64,000 nt of DNA from Perkinsus chesapeaki (Eukaryota > Perkinsozoa > Perkinsida > Perkinsidae): NCBI GenBank assembly GCA_013115145.1, contig JAAPAO010000038.1:47738-111737 (forward strand), given 5' to 3'. A program made the translations under genes and the position numbers. This document shows, piece by piece, positions 11,176-20,193 of the stretch; within the stretch, counting starts at the first letter, position 1, and each line of letters opens with the position of its first letter. Below the pieces are notes generated by a model. It did not search any database. It was not told the origin of the DNA and saw only the letters and a program-made list of their open reading frames with translations.

Positions 11176-12553
11176 GGTGATTTCATCAGTTTTTGTGGAC
11201 TCGGATTCAACTTGCCCTTCAGAGATCCCCTCCGTCCTCTCCAGGGCTCGTGGAGACCGGCAGCCCGATCAACGTGGGGGAGCCCGACGCTGCTGCGTGA
11301 CACACCTTCGATTACACGACTGATTTGCTATTGATAATCTCACCATTTCAAGAATTGCTTATTGTGTTAGCAGTTAGCGGCGACTGAACTAGGCAACGTA
11401 CTCCACAAACACCGCTCTACGACAGGGAGAACTTTCTACTGAAAAGCGAACCCGCAATATGACAGCTTGAGAGTACCTTGGAGAACCCCAAAGTTACCAG
11501 GGCGGAGGGATGATTGCGAAGCACGCTCGTACGGTAATGGCCATACCACGTTCCCTATGAAGTCTTCAACGAAGTCAGTGGATGAGACTATACCATTGTA
11601 TCACTCATGCTCCTAATGCACGCTCAAAAGACATTTCCCGGCGAGTGCGAAGGTACCGCAGAGGTAGCTTAAATAATGAACCCGATGATGCACATCTGTG
11701 TCAGCTAAGGCCGGGGGTTCATCCAATGACTGTCAACTCTAATAACAAGGTCGCTCTCGGTGAAGCCAGTTCCCACGAAACGCACTGAAAGGTAGTTGCG
11801 TTTTCTTCTTGTCCCTCACGGTGGTAACAGCACCCCGATTGCGTGCATCCTTGCGGAAGGCTCGACCAGCCATTCTCACCCACGAGCAAATACAAAAGCA
11901 TTTCGTTTTACGAGCAATACACTCATCTTCTCAAGCGCGGCTATTGGCCAAATGTACCTTGCGCCACATGGTTCACATGGCTTGTGATATCCTAAATTCT
12001 TTTATGGAGATACCGTGATACCTTTTCAAAGTGGGTGAGTCTTGCGTCGTAACCCGTTCACCATGAAAGTTACGAGAAATGAGAACCCTGTATGTTTTTG
12101 GTCACCCACAGCAGCGTTTGTATCATGACGTTGTGTTAACAGTCAAGATCGTGACACTGTGACGGTGACAGCAAATCTGTCACGACTGCAGTCAGAGATA
12201 ACTGGCGTCAGGGCAAGTAAAATCACTTGGAGCCTCTAGGTGCTTTCTGGCTAGAGGTACCTTGAGTTTAAAAGTACCAGACGGTGAACTACGAGTTCGT
12301 TTGAATCCCAGCCGCTTGATCCGTTACTCTTTACTGTTATTGCTCGCGCTCCTAATTAAGCATAACTGATGTCGTTCGCGAGTGTGTTAGGGTCGACTGT
12401 AGGCCCCTAGCCGACTCCGGCGGCCCGAGATATGGACTTTCGATAATGTGCCTTTGTCTGTTTTTTTACTCAGTTGTCTCATCCCAATTTTCTCCGGAAA
12501 GCCATTCCGGGAGAGTTCGACCTCCGCAGAACAGCAGCTACAACAAGCCCTAC
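11176..12553. other. Non-coding spacer upstream of a secreted-protein gene
   Basis: No convincing exon was found; the small ORFs at 11582-12018 overlap in several frames. The notable feature is a perfect stem, GTGACAG-CAAAT-CTGTCAC, at 12165-12183, repeated upstream of the next paralogue (13918-13936). Confidence 0.4.
12165..12183. promoter_or_regulatory. Palindromic GTGACAG/CTGTCAC element
   Basis: Seven-bp perfect inverted repeat with a 5-nt spacer, 371 bp before the start of the secreted gene at 12554. A matching element (spacer CAGAT) lies 212 bp before its paralogue at 14148. It may be a transcription-factor site or an RNA hairpin. The role is inferred only from repetition at the same relative place. 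Confidence 0.4.
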
Positions 12554-12979
12554 ATGTTGGTGATATCTATATTCATTTTCGTAACTTCGTGCTGGTTCAT
12601 CCAAGCTGATGACATTGAAGAATTCTATTACAAAGAAATCGATAATAAGTACTGTGTGGAGACCAAATTTGTGGCTCTCGATGTGCCTGGTGACATACCC
12701 AAGTTGACTCTGGTTATCTGGTCTGATGGGGTCAAATTGTATGAGTCGCCAGCCATGGACGTTGTGCCCAGTGGAGAGCACAGCTATATCATTCAGAGCG
12801 GCAACAGCCTGAAAATCTACAAAGAGTTCATGAATAAAGTGATCCCCAAATGTGAGGGTAAAATAAAAGCTGGTGATTTGTCGTGGTTTGACAACACTCC
12901 TGACGATTTCACCATCAACAGCAAGGTTGGTGGTAATCCAGCGACGCTGATATGGGGATTCTGTCATGACGATGACTAA
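12554..12979 (+). CDS. Small secreted protein, family member 1
   Basis: Reading from the internal ATG at 12554 gives a strong signal peptide (LVISIFIFVTSCWFIQADD). A mature domain of about 120 residues follows with YCVETKF, YESPAMDVV, KIYKEFMNKVIPKCEG and DFTINSKVGGNP. The longer frame from 12446 places the hydrophobic leader 36 residues in, so 12554 is preferred. It shares layout and motifs with 14148-14511 (MDVV, YEEFMKVVVPAC), and more distantly with 28726-29133 and 30613-31005 (conserved Cys, aromatic-x2-F helix, KxCG). Function unknown; probably exported. No intron. Confidence 0.65.
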   Translation: MLVISIFIFVTSCWFIQADDIEEFYYKEIDNKYCVETKFVALDVPGDIPKLTLVIWSDGVKLYESPAMDVVPSGEHSYIIQSGNSLKIYKEFMNKVIPKCEGKIKAGDLSWFDNTPDDFTINSKVGGNPATLIWGFCHDDD

Positions 12980-14147
12980 TGATTAGTCATCGATCAGGAT
13001 TAGTCACTAATCCTCAATCGTCTAGAGTCATTGCCGATTTATCGGTGTATCAGCCTAGCATCTCATTGAGCAAGGAATAGTCTCGTCGAGTACCAATCTA
13101 TTACGGCGTTAAGGCCTGTGAAGATCCTTAGTCATTAGCCCTTATCAGTTTACTTATTTATGTGTTGCGCTACTACTATAGAGTACAATAATATGCAATT
13201 ACACGGATAATAACAGCAAGTACTATTAACGCCGAGCAAATAATGAGGAATAATTATGAGATATGATGTATCGATTCAATACTACTGTTTCTCGATTTAG
13301 CAAGGAAGTTGCCAAAGATTAGTTATCTCACCACTTAGGGATGTTTGCGATGCCACTATGAGAGGGTCAATAGAACATTTCTCGAAGAACTTACCGGGAT
13401 ATCGTTCAATTGTATTTGGCACCGTGGCACAAGGTCCTTGCGTCCCGACCGGATTGTCTTGTGTTGCCGCTTCCAAGTTGACAGCTTCAACAACCATCCG
13501 AGGCGGAACAAGAATCCCATCTCGCAGGCAGTAATACGGTGACGTTGTCGGTGACAACTAGGTGTAGTGAGGACTTGTCACTACACCTTCGGTAGTAAGG
13601 TGAACAGATTGAGACTTTATCCTCAAGCCGAGGTTACATATATTGTACAAGCGACAGAAGTGTGAGGCGAAGTCGGGCGAAGCCGACTGGCCAGTCGATG
13701 GTTTTAATACTCTGAATATTCAGACATATATAATACTTCCATCCGGGGTCGGCCAGTGTTTGACACCACAGCTCTTAGTTGATTGCCACCACATAAATTG
13801 AGAACTAAAACTGGTGCTGTTAGGCCCGACCTGTCAGTAAAAAAGCGAAAGACTCCTCATCCTTTCGGCCAGTAGTGGAAAAGTTGGAATATAGACTGTG
13901 CCCCCGTCATCGTCAAAGTGACAGCAGATCTGTCACAACAACAGCTTTACGTTTTAGGTATATCTCACAGAAACCCGCCAAGGGTGCTTTAAACTCGAAT
14001 TGAAGGGCTTTCGGCGATTTCCTCATCTCAGTCGTTTTTTCTCCCCTCAGTTGTCTTCCCTCACTTTGAGAACTGACCCGTGCTACCCCACCATTGTTTA
14101 TTGGTGGGCCACCAATAAACAGATCCTTGCATCACAGTCACTCCAAC
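12980..14147. other. Spacer between two secreted paralogues
   Basis: No gene was seen. ORFs near 13297-13557 exist on both strands and cancel as shadows. 12976-13015 has short repeats of GATTAGTCA type. The GTGACAG/CTGTCAC element is at 13918-13936. Confidence 0.35.
13918..13936. promoter_or_regulatory. Palindromic GTGACAG/CTGTCAC element, second copy
   Basis: Same stem as 12165-12183 with loop CAGAT, 212 bp upstream of the paralogous secreted gene. Flanking bases (GTCAAAGTGACAGCAGATCT versus GTGACGGTGACAGCAAATCT) are also partly conserved. Confidence 0.4.
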
Positions 14148-14511
14148 ATGTCGATCATATCTACTTTCCTTTTAATGACTTTTTACTGGTCTACTCAAGC
14201 CCAAGAACTGCCTGTGACCTTCTTCGCCAGTGCCAATGACAAATACCGCGTCGAAATTAGGTTTGCTCCAGGGTTGGTAAAAAAAACTGGCGCTGGCTGT
14301 CTAGTGCAACTCGGTCCCTTACTCATCAGAACAAATGGATGTTGTATTTACTGAACAGACAGCCTATGTCATTGCCGAAGGTGGTAGTAAGAAATGGTAC
14401 GAAGAGTTCATGAAGGTTGTGGTTCCGGCGTGCAATGGCTTCGTAGTGGACGACGACTTATGGTCCTTTGAGCCTGGTGAAGATCAAGTCTCGATGTGGA
14501 CGACCCGTTGA
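14148..14511 (+). CDS. Small secreted protein, family member 2 (28-nt intron or frameshift)
   Basis: The ATG at 14148 opens a signal peptide (SIISTFLLMTFYWSTQAQ), then YRVEIRFAPGL. The frame stops at 14352, but homology to 12554-12979 resumes in another frame with MDVVFTEQTAYVIAEGG and WYEEFMKVVVPAC to a TGA at 14509-14511. A GT-AG segment of only 28 nt (about 14276-14303), containing an A8 run, would join the two in frame. Either this is an extremely short intron, or the A-run marks a frameshift and the gene is a recent pseudogene. The rest shows no decay, which favours the intron. Confidence 0.5.
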
Positions 14512-14993
14512 GGCTTAGAAGACAAACTAACGCGTGAGTTTTGCCAACCAAGGCAACCTTTTCTGGTATGGTGTTGCCGTTTTGCTTCCTTAAATTCTAC
14601 ATGTCGTAGATCTGTCTATCGGGTGCCTATCTGTTACCGTCGTTTAGACTCCATTCAGGTCCTTAGCTGTCACCCCTCATCGGTATACTAATGCATGTAT
14701 TGCGTCATTATAGTGCAGCTCTCAAATGTCATAGCAATCAGTAACTTATAACGCGGACCAACGATGGGAGAGATGCTGATTAATGACGTATCAGTTAGTA
14801 GACCGCGATGATGATGATGATTTAAATTACTTCATACTTTATCAATTGTCGAGTACAAAAATAGCTGTATAGATGCTTTTTCAGCACAAAGTGAGGGCTA
14901 AAGGGAGGCCAGATACTCTCCCATAAATTTTATTGTCGATAGGATTGAATCTGCGCAGGAAAAGTCCTCGTCACGAAGCAGCAAAAAGTTGCG
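14512..14993. other. Spacer, nothing recognised
   Basis: About 480 bp between convergent genes. Contains a short GATGATGATGATGATT run near 14808. No exon or RNA gene was seen. Confidence 0.35.
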
Positions 14994-16178
14994 TTACAAT
15001 ATCTCGATCATTCTGGTTTGGAGGTATCCCAACTTCTTGACAGCTTCGGGATAGAAGGGATCGAGAATTATATCTGTGCCATGCTTGGATAGTCTCGTCA
15101 TAAACCTGTTATAGATCGCTCGTCAACTGGATCAATCATGTAAACCGAAACTCACGGTATAGCATCAATAGGAGAAAATTCGGGGCTTGCCAAATCCACT
15201 GTGTTCCCTCTAAAATGGAGGACCTGAACATAATTTGAAGTGAGTGTACTTGACGTAAGCTCACCAATGGTAACATCAGTCCAACAGTTCCGCAATAGCT
15301 TCCTTTAGGGGTTGGCAGACCACCCTCGGCCGCCGCAACTGCCGGCCCCATATTTACAATTGAAGAGCGTTGATCCGTCAGTGGGGGAGTTGCCTGGATG
15401 TCCTCCGGAGTGCTTGCACCAAAAGACTCCCGTTTCTCTACCATACTGACTGTTGCAGGCAGAATTTGCCCATTCGCTGATGGGGAGTTCGACTCAGTCG
15501 TTTGAGGCTCGCTTGTCGCTCCGAGAGCAGTTGAACTCGTACGTTCAAGAGTAGTCAATTCCGTAGGCTCGGGAGTAGTCCAAGAGATGAACTCAGTAAC
15601 AGTTGGAGTGACATCGGTGAGACTGGGGCTTCTACCCGTATCTGATCAACGAATACAACTTTGTGAAACGGCTAGTAGAGATCTGACCTTCAATGGTAGA
15701 ACTGCAGCGAATTGGCTCCTTTTCGGGGCAAGTTTCGTCGCGGGGACGGAAACAGGCTTCTCCAGATTTCATCCGATACCTGAATAAAGCGCTGATCAGA
15801 TCGGCTGCAACCAACAAGTAACATCACAGTCCGAAACAGACCGGCTCCTCTTGCCACCATTTGCAGTATGATACGAAACCGTCACGACAGGCTGGAGTAT
15901 TCTGACAGACCTCCTCACACTTCAACTGAAAAGAATACCGGTAACAACGGTGCAGTATTGGCACCTACATCTATAGGATCTACGATAGCTGCTGCCAAGT
16001 GAATGAAGAAAGCACACCAATAGGCGATAAAATGCATTATAGTAAACGGAAATAAGATACTAAAGCGAAGGTAGGAACACATGATTTCAAACTAAACAAA
16101 TCCTACGGAAAAGACCGTCTTTACCATAACAATGGCGATGATGAATAGATGAATGAATTGCAGCGGTAAAAACTTCAT
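14994..16178 (-). CDS. Secreted Cys-rich/Ser-Thr-rich array protein A
   Basis: Member 1 of a four-gene tandem family. Exon 1 (16178-16107) encodes a 24-residue signal peptide (KFLPLQFIHLFIIAIVMV). After a 181-nt intron, module 1 begins at 15925 (KCEEVCQNTPACRDG, YCKWWQEEPVCFGL). Module 2 has EACFRPRDETCPEKEPIRC. A Ser/Thr-rich stalk leads to the C-terminal domain (GSYCGTVGLMLPL, FRGNTVDLASPEFSPIDAIP) and a tail with DIILDPFYPEAVKKLGYLQ ending at TAA 14994-14996. At least five GT-AG introns, placed like those of its neighbours. Probably a surface or secreted protein; no known family recognised. Intron 1 carries AAGATACTA. Confidence 0.6.
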
Positions 16179-16335
16179 ACTGTTACGGGCAACATATATA
16201 TCGTCAAAAAGTTGGGAAAGAGCATCAGCACGATGTCGCGGTGATCTTCCCACCAGCCACGGTGCCGCGGATCTCTCGCTTGGAACGATCAAACCTGATC
16301 CATCGCCTGGGAATGTCTCTTCAGAAGTGACACAA

Positions 16336-17300
16336 TTACTTAACGTAAAACGGATTCCCAGCAAGTGTCGAACCTAGTGCATCCTCGAAAGGGGGATACT
16401 CATAGTCAGGGATGATACAACCACTCGCACTGAGCGAATATCTGAGCAAAAGATACCTTGGCACCGCCGGGGGAAAGTTGGCCTACGGAATGCCTTCGAT
16501 ATCATTTTCAGATACACCCGCCAGATCAAAAGTATCTTCGGTGAAATACATAGACTGAGAAGGCACGTAGTCGATAATACCGTGATGAAAATCTCTTACA
16601 ATTGGCACCAGTCCTTCAACGAGGCCGCAATACCGACCGTAAGGCGAGTCCGATTGCTCATTATCGGCCATTACAGCCGCTGCTGCATTTCCGACAGCAT
16701 CATAAAAAGTATCGGTACTCGCTGGAATGAGCTCCAACATGCTGGTTGGCAGTGTAGATGATAAGTAACCCGTCGAGCCTTCCTCTTCATACGCATCCGT
16801 TGACGTTGCTATCGTCGAACTATCAGAGCTGGGGACGAGGGTCCCAGTCGTTACAACTTCTGGTGTAGTAGTAGCTGGAGCGTTCGTCGTCACAAGTACC
16901 GATGTCGTGCCAGGAGTTGCAGTTGTCGATGGTGCCGTTGAAGACTCAACCTTGGTAGGAAGAGCGTGAGGCGCTACCTCAACACAAAGGACAGGAGATT
17001 CGGCCAGACAGTTCGCATCTCCGGGCTGGTAACACATTTTTCCACCACCGGACCAGTATCTGATACCAGGCACTGAACTTGAGAGGAGTTCGACCACTTA
17101 CAGGCCGAAACACGACTGCGGCGTATGCCAGCTTTTGCAGTAGGTGCCCTTGCTCCGACACTCGGCAACTTCTTCACAGACAGCTTCACAGGCGTACTGA
17201 AAAAATAACTGTTAGCTGGCTCGACGAGAAGACGTACATCGAACAAGTCGGTGACAGCTGATGAGATTAGGCTGAGAAATGAGACGGCACGGTAAAGCAT
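16336..17300 (-). CDS. Secreted Cys-rich/Ser-Thr-rich array protein C
   Basis: Member 2 of the array. The ATG at 17300 opens a signal peptide (LYRAVSFLSLISSAVTDLFD). After an intron comes YACEAVCEEVAECRSKGTYC, SCFGL, a 24-nt apparent intron, then GGGKMCYQPGDANCLAESPVLC. The stalk is Thr/Pro/Ser-rich (for example TTATPGTTSVLVTT), which suggests O-glycosylation. The C-terminal domain reads YGRYCGLVEGLVPIVRDF, FTEDTFDLAGVSENDIEGIP and, after an intron ending GTATCTTTTGCTCAG, IIPDYEYPPFEDAL to TAA at 16336. Exon-intron phases match genes A, D and E. Confidence 0.6.
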
Positions 17301-17564
17301 GTAAGCGCAGTAAATAAAGGAGCTACCAACAGAGGCACAGGTAACCAGAAACCGAGACAAACGCAATAAGCGCTGGCTTGACGAGACAAACCTTCCTCAC
17401 CAACCAATGAAGTGACATATATATAAATTGTCGGACTCTAATAATGGCCGATTGGCTGCAGGGGGATGACCTATGAGCGCCCTCATCGAGGAAGTCCACA
17501 AGATATGGCTGCCAGTGAGTTGCGACTAACGAAAGGGTTTCGGAACCATATAGGGACGATCAAA

Positions 17565-18443
17565 TCAGAAGCAAAAGTATTTGGAGACCTGCAGTGGCAA
17601 GTGGCCGAGTTGAGCTGTAATCATCTCCGTCTCGGGCGTGTAAGTGAACTGAACATATCCTGGATTTTTGCGAAGGATCTCACCAAACATAGATTGGATA
17701 CGATGATGGGACATATCGTAGACGATATTGCCATAAGGGTAGGTTTCATCGATATCATACAATCTGAAATGGAGGACGCCGGGATCGAACCTGCGCACTG
17801 TGACGACTCACCGTATGCCGGTGATGGTGAAGTACCGGGGTATTATGTCGAAAATTGCCGATTTGCGAACATTGATAATCTGATACCCAAACATACAAGC
17901 ATTCAAACTAACAACTTCCCTACAACTTCAGCACTTGGGGGAAGTTCGGTAGATCCTCCACAGAACTCACCAACAGGGAAGGTCACCGGAGGGCTCCGGG
18001 TGCCTGAAGGTCGGGGGGAGGTGAAAGCAAGATGGCCAAACGTACTCTTGGATGGGACGTCGACGAAGTCAATTTCCCGAGGAGCTTCCCGTGCCAGAAG
18101 CGGAGACCCTAGGGAGAGGGCTGGATGATAGCAGAAACCACCGGGCTCGTCTTCACAGGCGTAACTACGATTATTGATAACAACACAAACCACATAGGGC
18201 GTGAATCGCCTACCTACAGGCCGAAGCATGTCGCCTCTTCTTCGGATTCACCGACTGTCCACAGTTCGCTGTAGGTGCCCAGGAGACTTCCCTCGCAGTC
18301 AGAAAGCTGAGAGCATGTCACCCAGCAAGGAACCTGACAAAGATTCGAAACATGATTGCTGACAAGCTTACATCCAAGGGTGCAGGCAGAATTGAACCGT
18401 TGACAAGGCGCTGGAACAGCAATAATATAAAAACGGTGAACAT
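17565..18443 (-). CDS. Secreted Cys-rich array protein D
   Basis: Member 3. The ATG at 18443 opens a leader (MFTVFILLLFQRLVNGS). After a 38-nt intron, module 1 is diverged but recognisable (CWVTCSQLSDCEG, ATCFGL). Module 2 has EDEPGGFCYHPALS. The stalk is short and Pro/Ser-rich, then PVGEFCGGSTELPP. The last exon reads YDIDETYPYGNIVYDM to FTYTPETEMITAQLGHLPL and a TGA at 17565. Splicing between about 17810 and 17960 is uncertain. The intron at 17764-17811 contains a tRNA T-arm-like sequence. The opposite strand has a 220-codon open frame here, judged a shadow. Confidence 0.5.
17764..17811 (-). other. 48-nt intron with tRNA T-arm-like sequence
   Basis: On the minus strand this GT-AG intron contains GCAGGTTCGATCCCGGC. 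That matches the tRNA B-box consensus (GGTTCGANTCC) apart from one base, with partly paired T-stem arms. No D-arm precedes it. It parallels the tRNA-like introns of the LARP genes. Confidence 0.4.
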
Positions 18444-18731
18444 TCCTGATAGACTTAATTGACAGACTAAAATACAAATGATAGAAATTTAGGGGAAACA
18501 CGAACTCCACGGACGCTTCGCCACACCGTGTCGAGTCGACTACTGTAACGAATGACATACAAAAACAAGTGAATTGAATACAATAATGAATTAGTCACGC
18601 GCCACAAAATGCTGAACTCAGCAATCATTCGGAGAAAGCTCGACAGGACGGCCGGTGAAGAACCCACCGAGCGAGTCGGTCGAGCTGTAGTAGCTGACAA
18701 TGGACTCTCTGGGACGTTATTCTCCAATGAC

Positions 18732-20001
18732 TCACCTCAGAGCGAGGAACTGTCTATCGAGACTTCCATTGGGACCGGTGATCGTAGAAAACTGGGGATC
18801 TGAGAGGTTGATGTCGAGGGTCTTGCCAGCAGGCGAATTGGGATCCAAACCGAAAAACCTGAAAAGATTATCTTTTCGCCGAGTGACAGAATCAACATAC
18901 CCTATGTCAACCAGCGAGAACACTTCACCACCAGCTATGTCAACCGACTCCTCCGAGAAGGAGAAAACCTGAACACCACAATACAGCCATTCCACTTGAC
19001 TGATATACCCACCAGAGGTAGATCGTCTCCGAGAAGGCCACAATAGGTCCCATAGGGTAGCTCAGGCGGCGAAGAACTAGTTGTAGTAGGAGTTGGACTT
19101 GCCGTAACAGTTGTTAGATTCACTACAGCAGATGTCGGGCTCGCTGTACTACTCGGACTTGCAGGAGCAGATGTCAGGCTCGCTGTACTACTCGGACTTA
19201 AAGGAGCAGAAGTCGGGCTCGCTGTACTAGAGACCGTTGTTACCGGAGGAGAGGTCGTCCCATCTGGAAGGATGGTAGTCTCAGTCACATTTATATAAGG
19301 ATATGAACTATTGCCCGTAGAGCAATTGCATACATACTGTGTACCGTTAATGGAGGAGTTGCTAATCGACGTACAAGACGCCAAACAGTCGGTTACATTG
19401 CAAGAAGTCGCATTAAAGACGTCTGTGAAGTTGGCGGTGGACTCCGGGCAGAGGTCGGTACCATTACCACAAGTGAAGTTGAAACCTTGGCACGGACAAG
19501 ACGGTGATGGGGTCGATTGCAGTGTGCAGTTTCCTGCCAGACTGCCGTCTACACAGAGTACAGTGAACTGACAGGACGACGGAGATGCCATGGTGTTGTT
19601 AGTAGGAGTAGAAGGAAGAGGAGTGGTACTGTTCGAGATGGCATTGGTGTCACACGGGATAGGGTCATAGTCAGGGCACTCGGCATCGGGGTGGTAGCAG
19701 ATATCGCCATCAAGAGAGAATCTAAGGTTGAAGCTTACGCCACGTGTAAAGAAGCTGATTCTTACAGGCCGTAGCACAGAGGAGCCTCCGCCCAGTAGGT
19801 ACAGTAGGTACCATGAGTGGCGTTAGCACAAGCAGGAGAAAGGGTGCAGATAGATTCACAATAAGCCTGAGGACTGGAACTGGAGCTATTTTGTATCTTT
19901 AAAGATACTAAGCTTACATTCTGCTGGCCTTCTACGCCATCTGCCCAGCACATCACCACACTCACAAGGGCCACCGCTGTCCTCATCAACATTGTCATCA
20001 T
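18732..20001 (-). CDS. Secreted Cys-rich/mucin-like array protein E
   Basis: Member 4 and the longest. The ATG at 20001 starts a signal peptide (RTAVALVSVVMCWADGVEG). Module 1 is YCESICTLSPACANATHGTYC...LCYGL; module 2 is DGDICYHPDAECPDYDPIPC. An extra Cys/Asn-rich segment with many NxS/T sites follows (SCQFTVLCVDGSLAGNC, CPCQGFNFTCGNGTDLC), then a stalk of repeated SPSSTASPTSAP units. The C-terminal domain reads YGTYCGLLGDDLPLV, EESVDIAGGEVFSLVDIGYV and ends at TGA 18732. Intron 1 (about 51 nt, a multiple of three) holds the palindrome GTATCTTTAAAGATAC; leaving it unspliced would also keep the frame. Confidence 0.6.
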
Positions 20002-20193
20002 TAAGCCTCCTTGACAATAACATACCCCGCCGATCTTCGCGGCATTTCGGATGAATCTTTGACGGTTTTCGGGCGAGCGAGATTCTTATCGCGCACTCGT
20101 CAACACTTTCGTCCTTAACGTCTCTTTCCATGATTGTGCTGCCCTTGTACGCAGTACCTGCCTTCGATCCACTTTATTCTGACGCCTCTAGCT
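20002..20193. promoter_or_regulatory. Divergent promoter, array gene E / AAA ATPase
   Basis: Only 192 bp separate the two start codons. The plus-strand side ends with TTCTGACGCCTCTAGCT at 20177-20193, directly abutting the ATPase ATG. This is one of five copies of the CTGACACCTCTAGC element in the window. It looks like a branch point plus 3' splice acceptor (CTGAC...CTCTAG) and could be a trans-splicing acceptor. Confidence 0.4.

Noticed and set aside
15926-16037. Leader starting at 16037 as exon 1 of array gene A
   Set aside because: It cannot join exon 2 in the conserved phase; the leader at 16178-16107 does so exactly.
17466-18128. 220-codon plus-strand ORF
   Set aside because: It lies entirely opposite array gene D, whose minus-strand exons show family motifs and spliced frames; the plus frame has no recognisable features.
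19891-19910. GTATCTTTAAAGATAC as coding sequence of array gene E
   Set aside because: The frame is open through it, but comparison with genes A, C, D and the SOD places a phase-0 intron exactly here.
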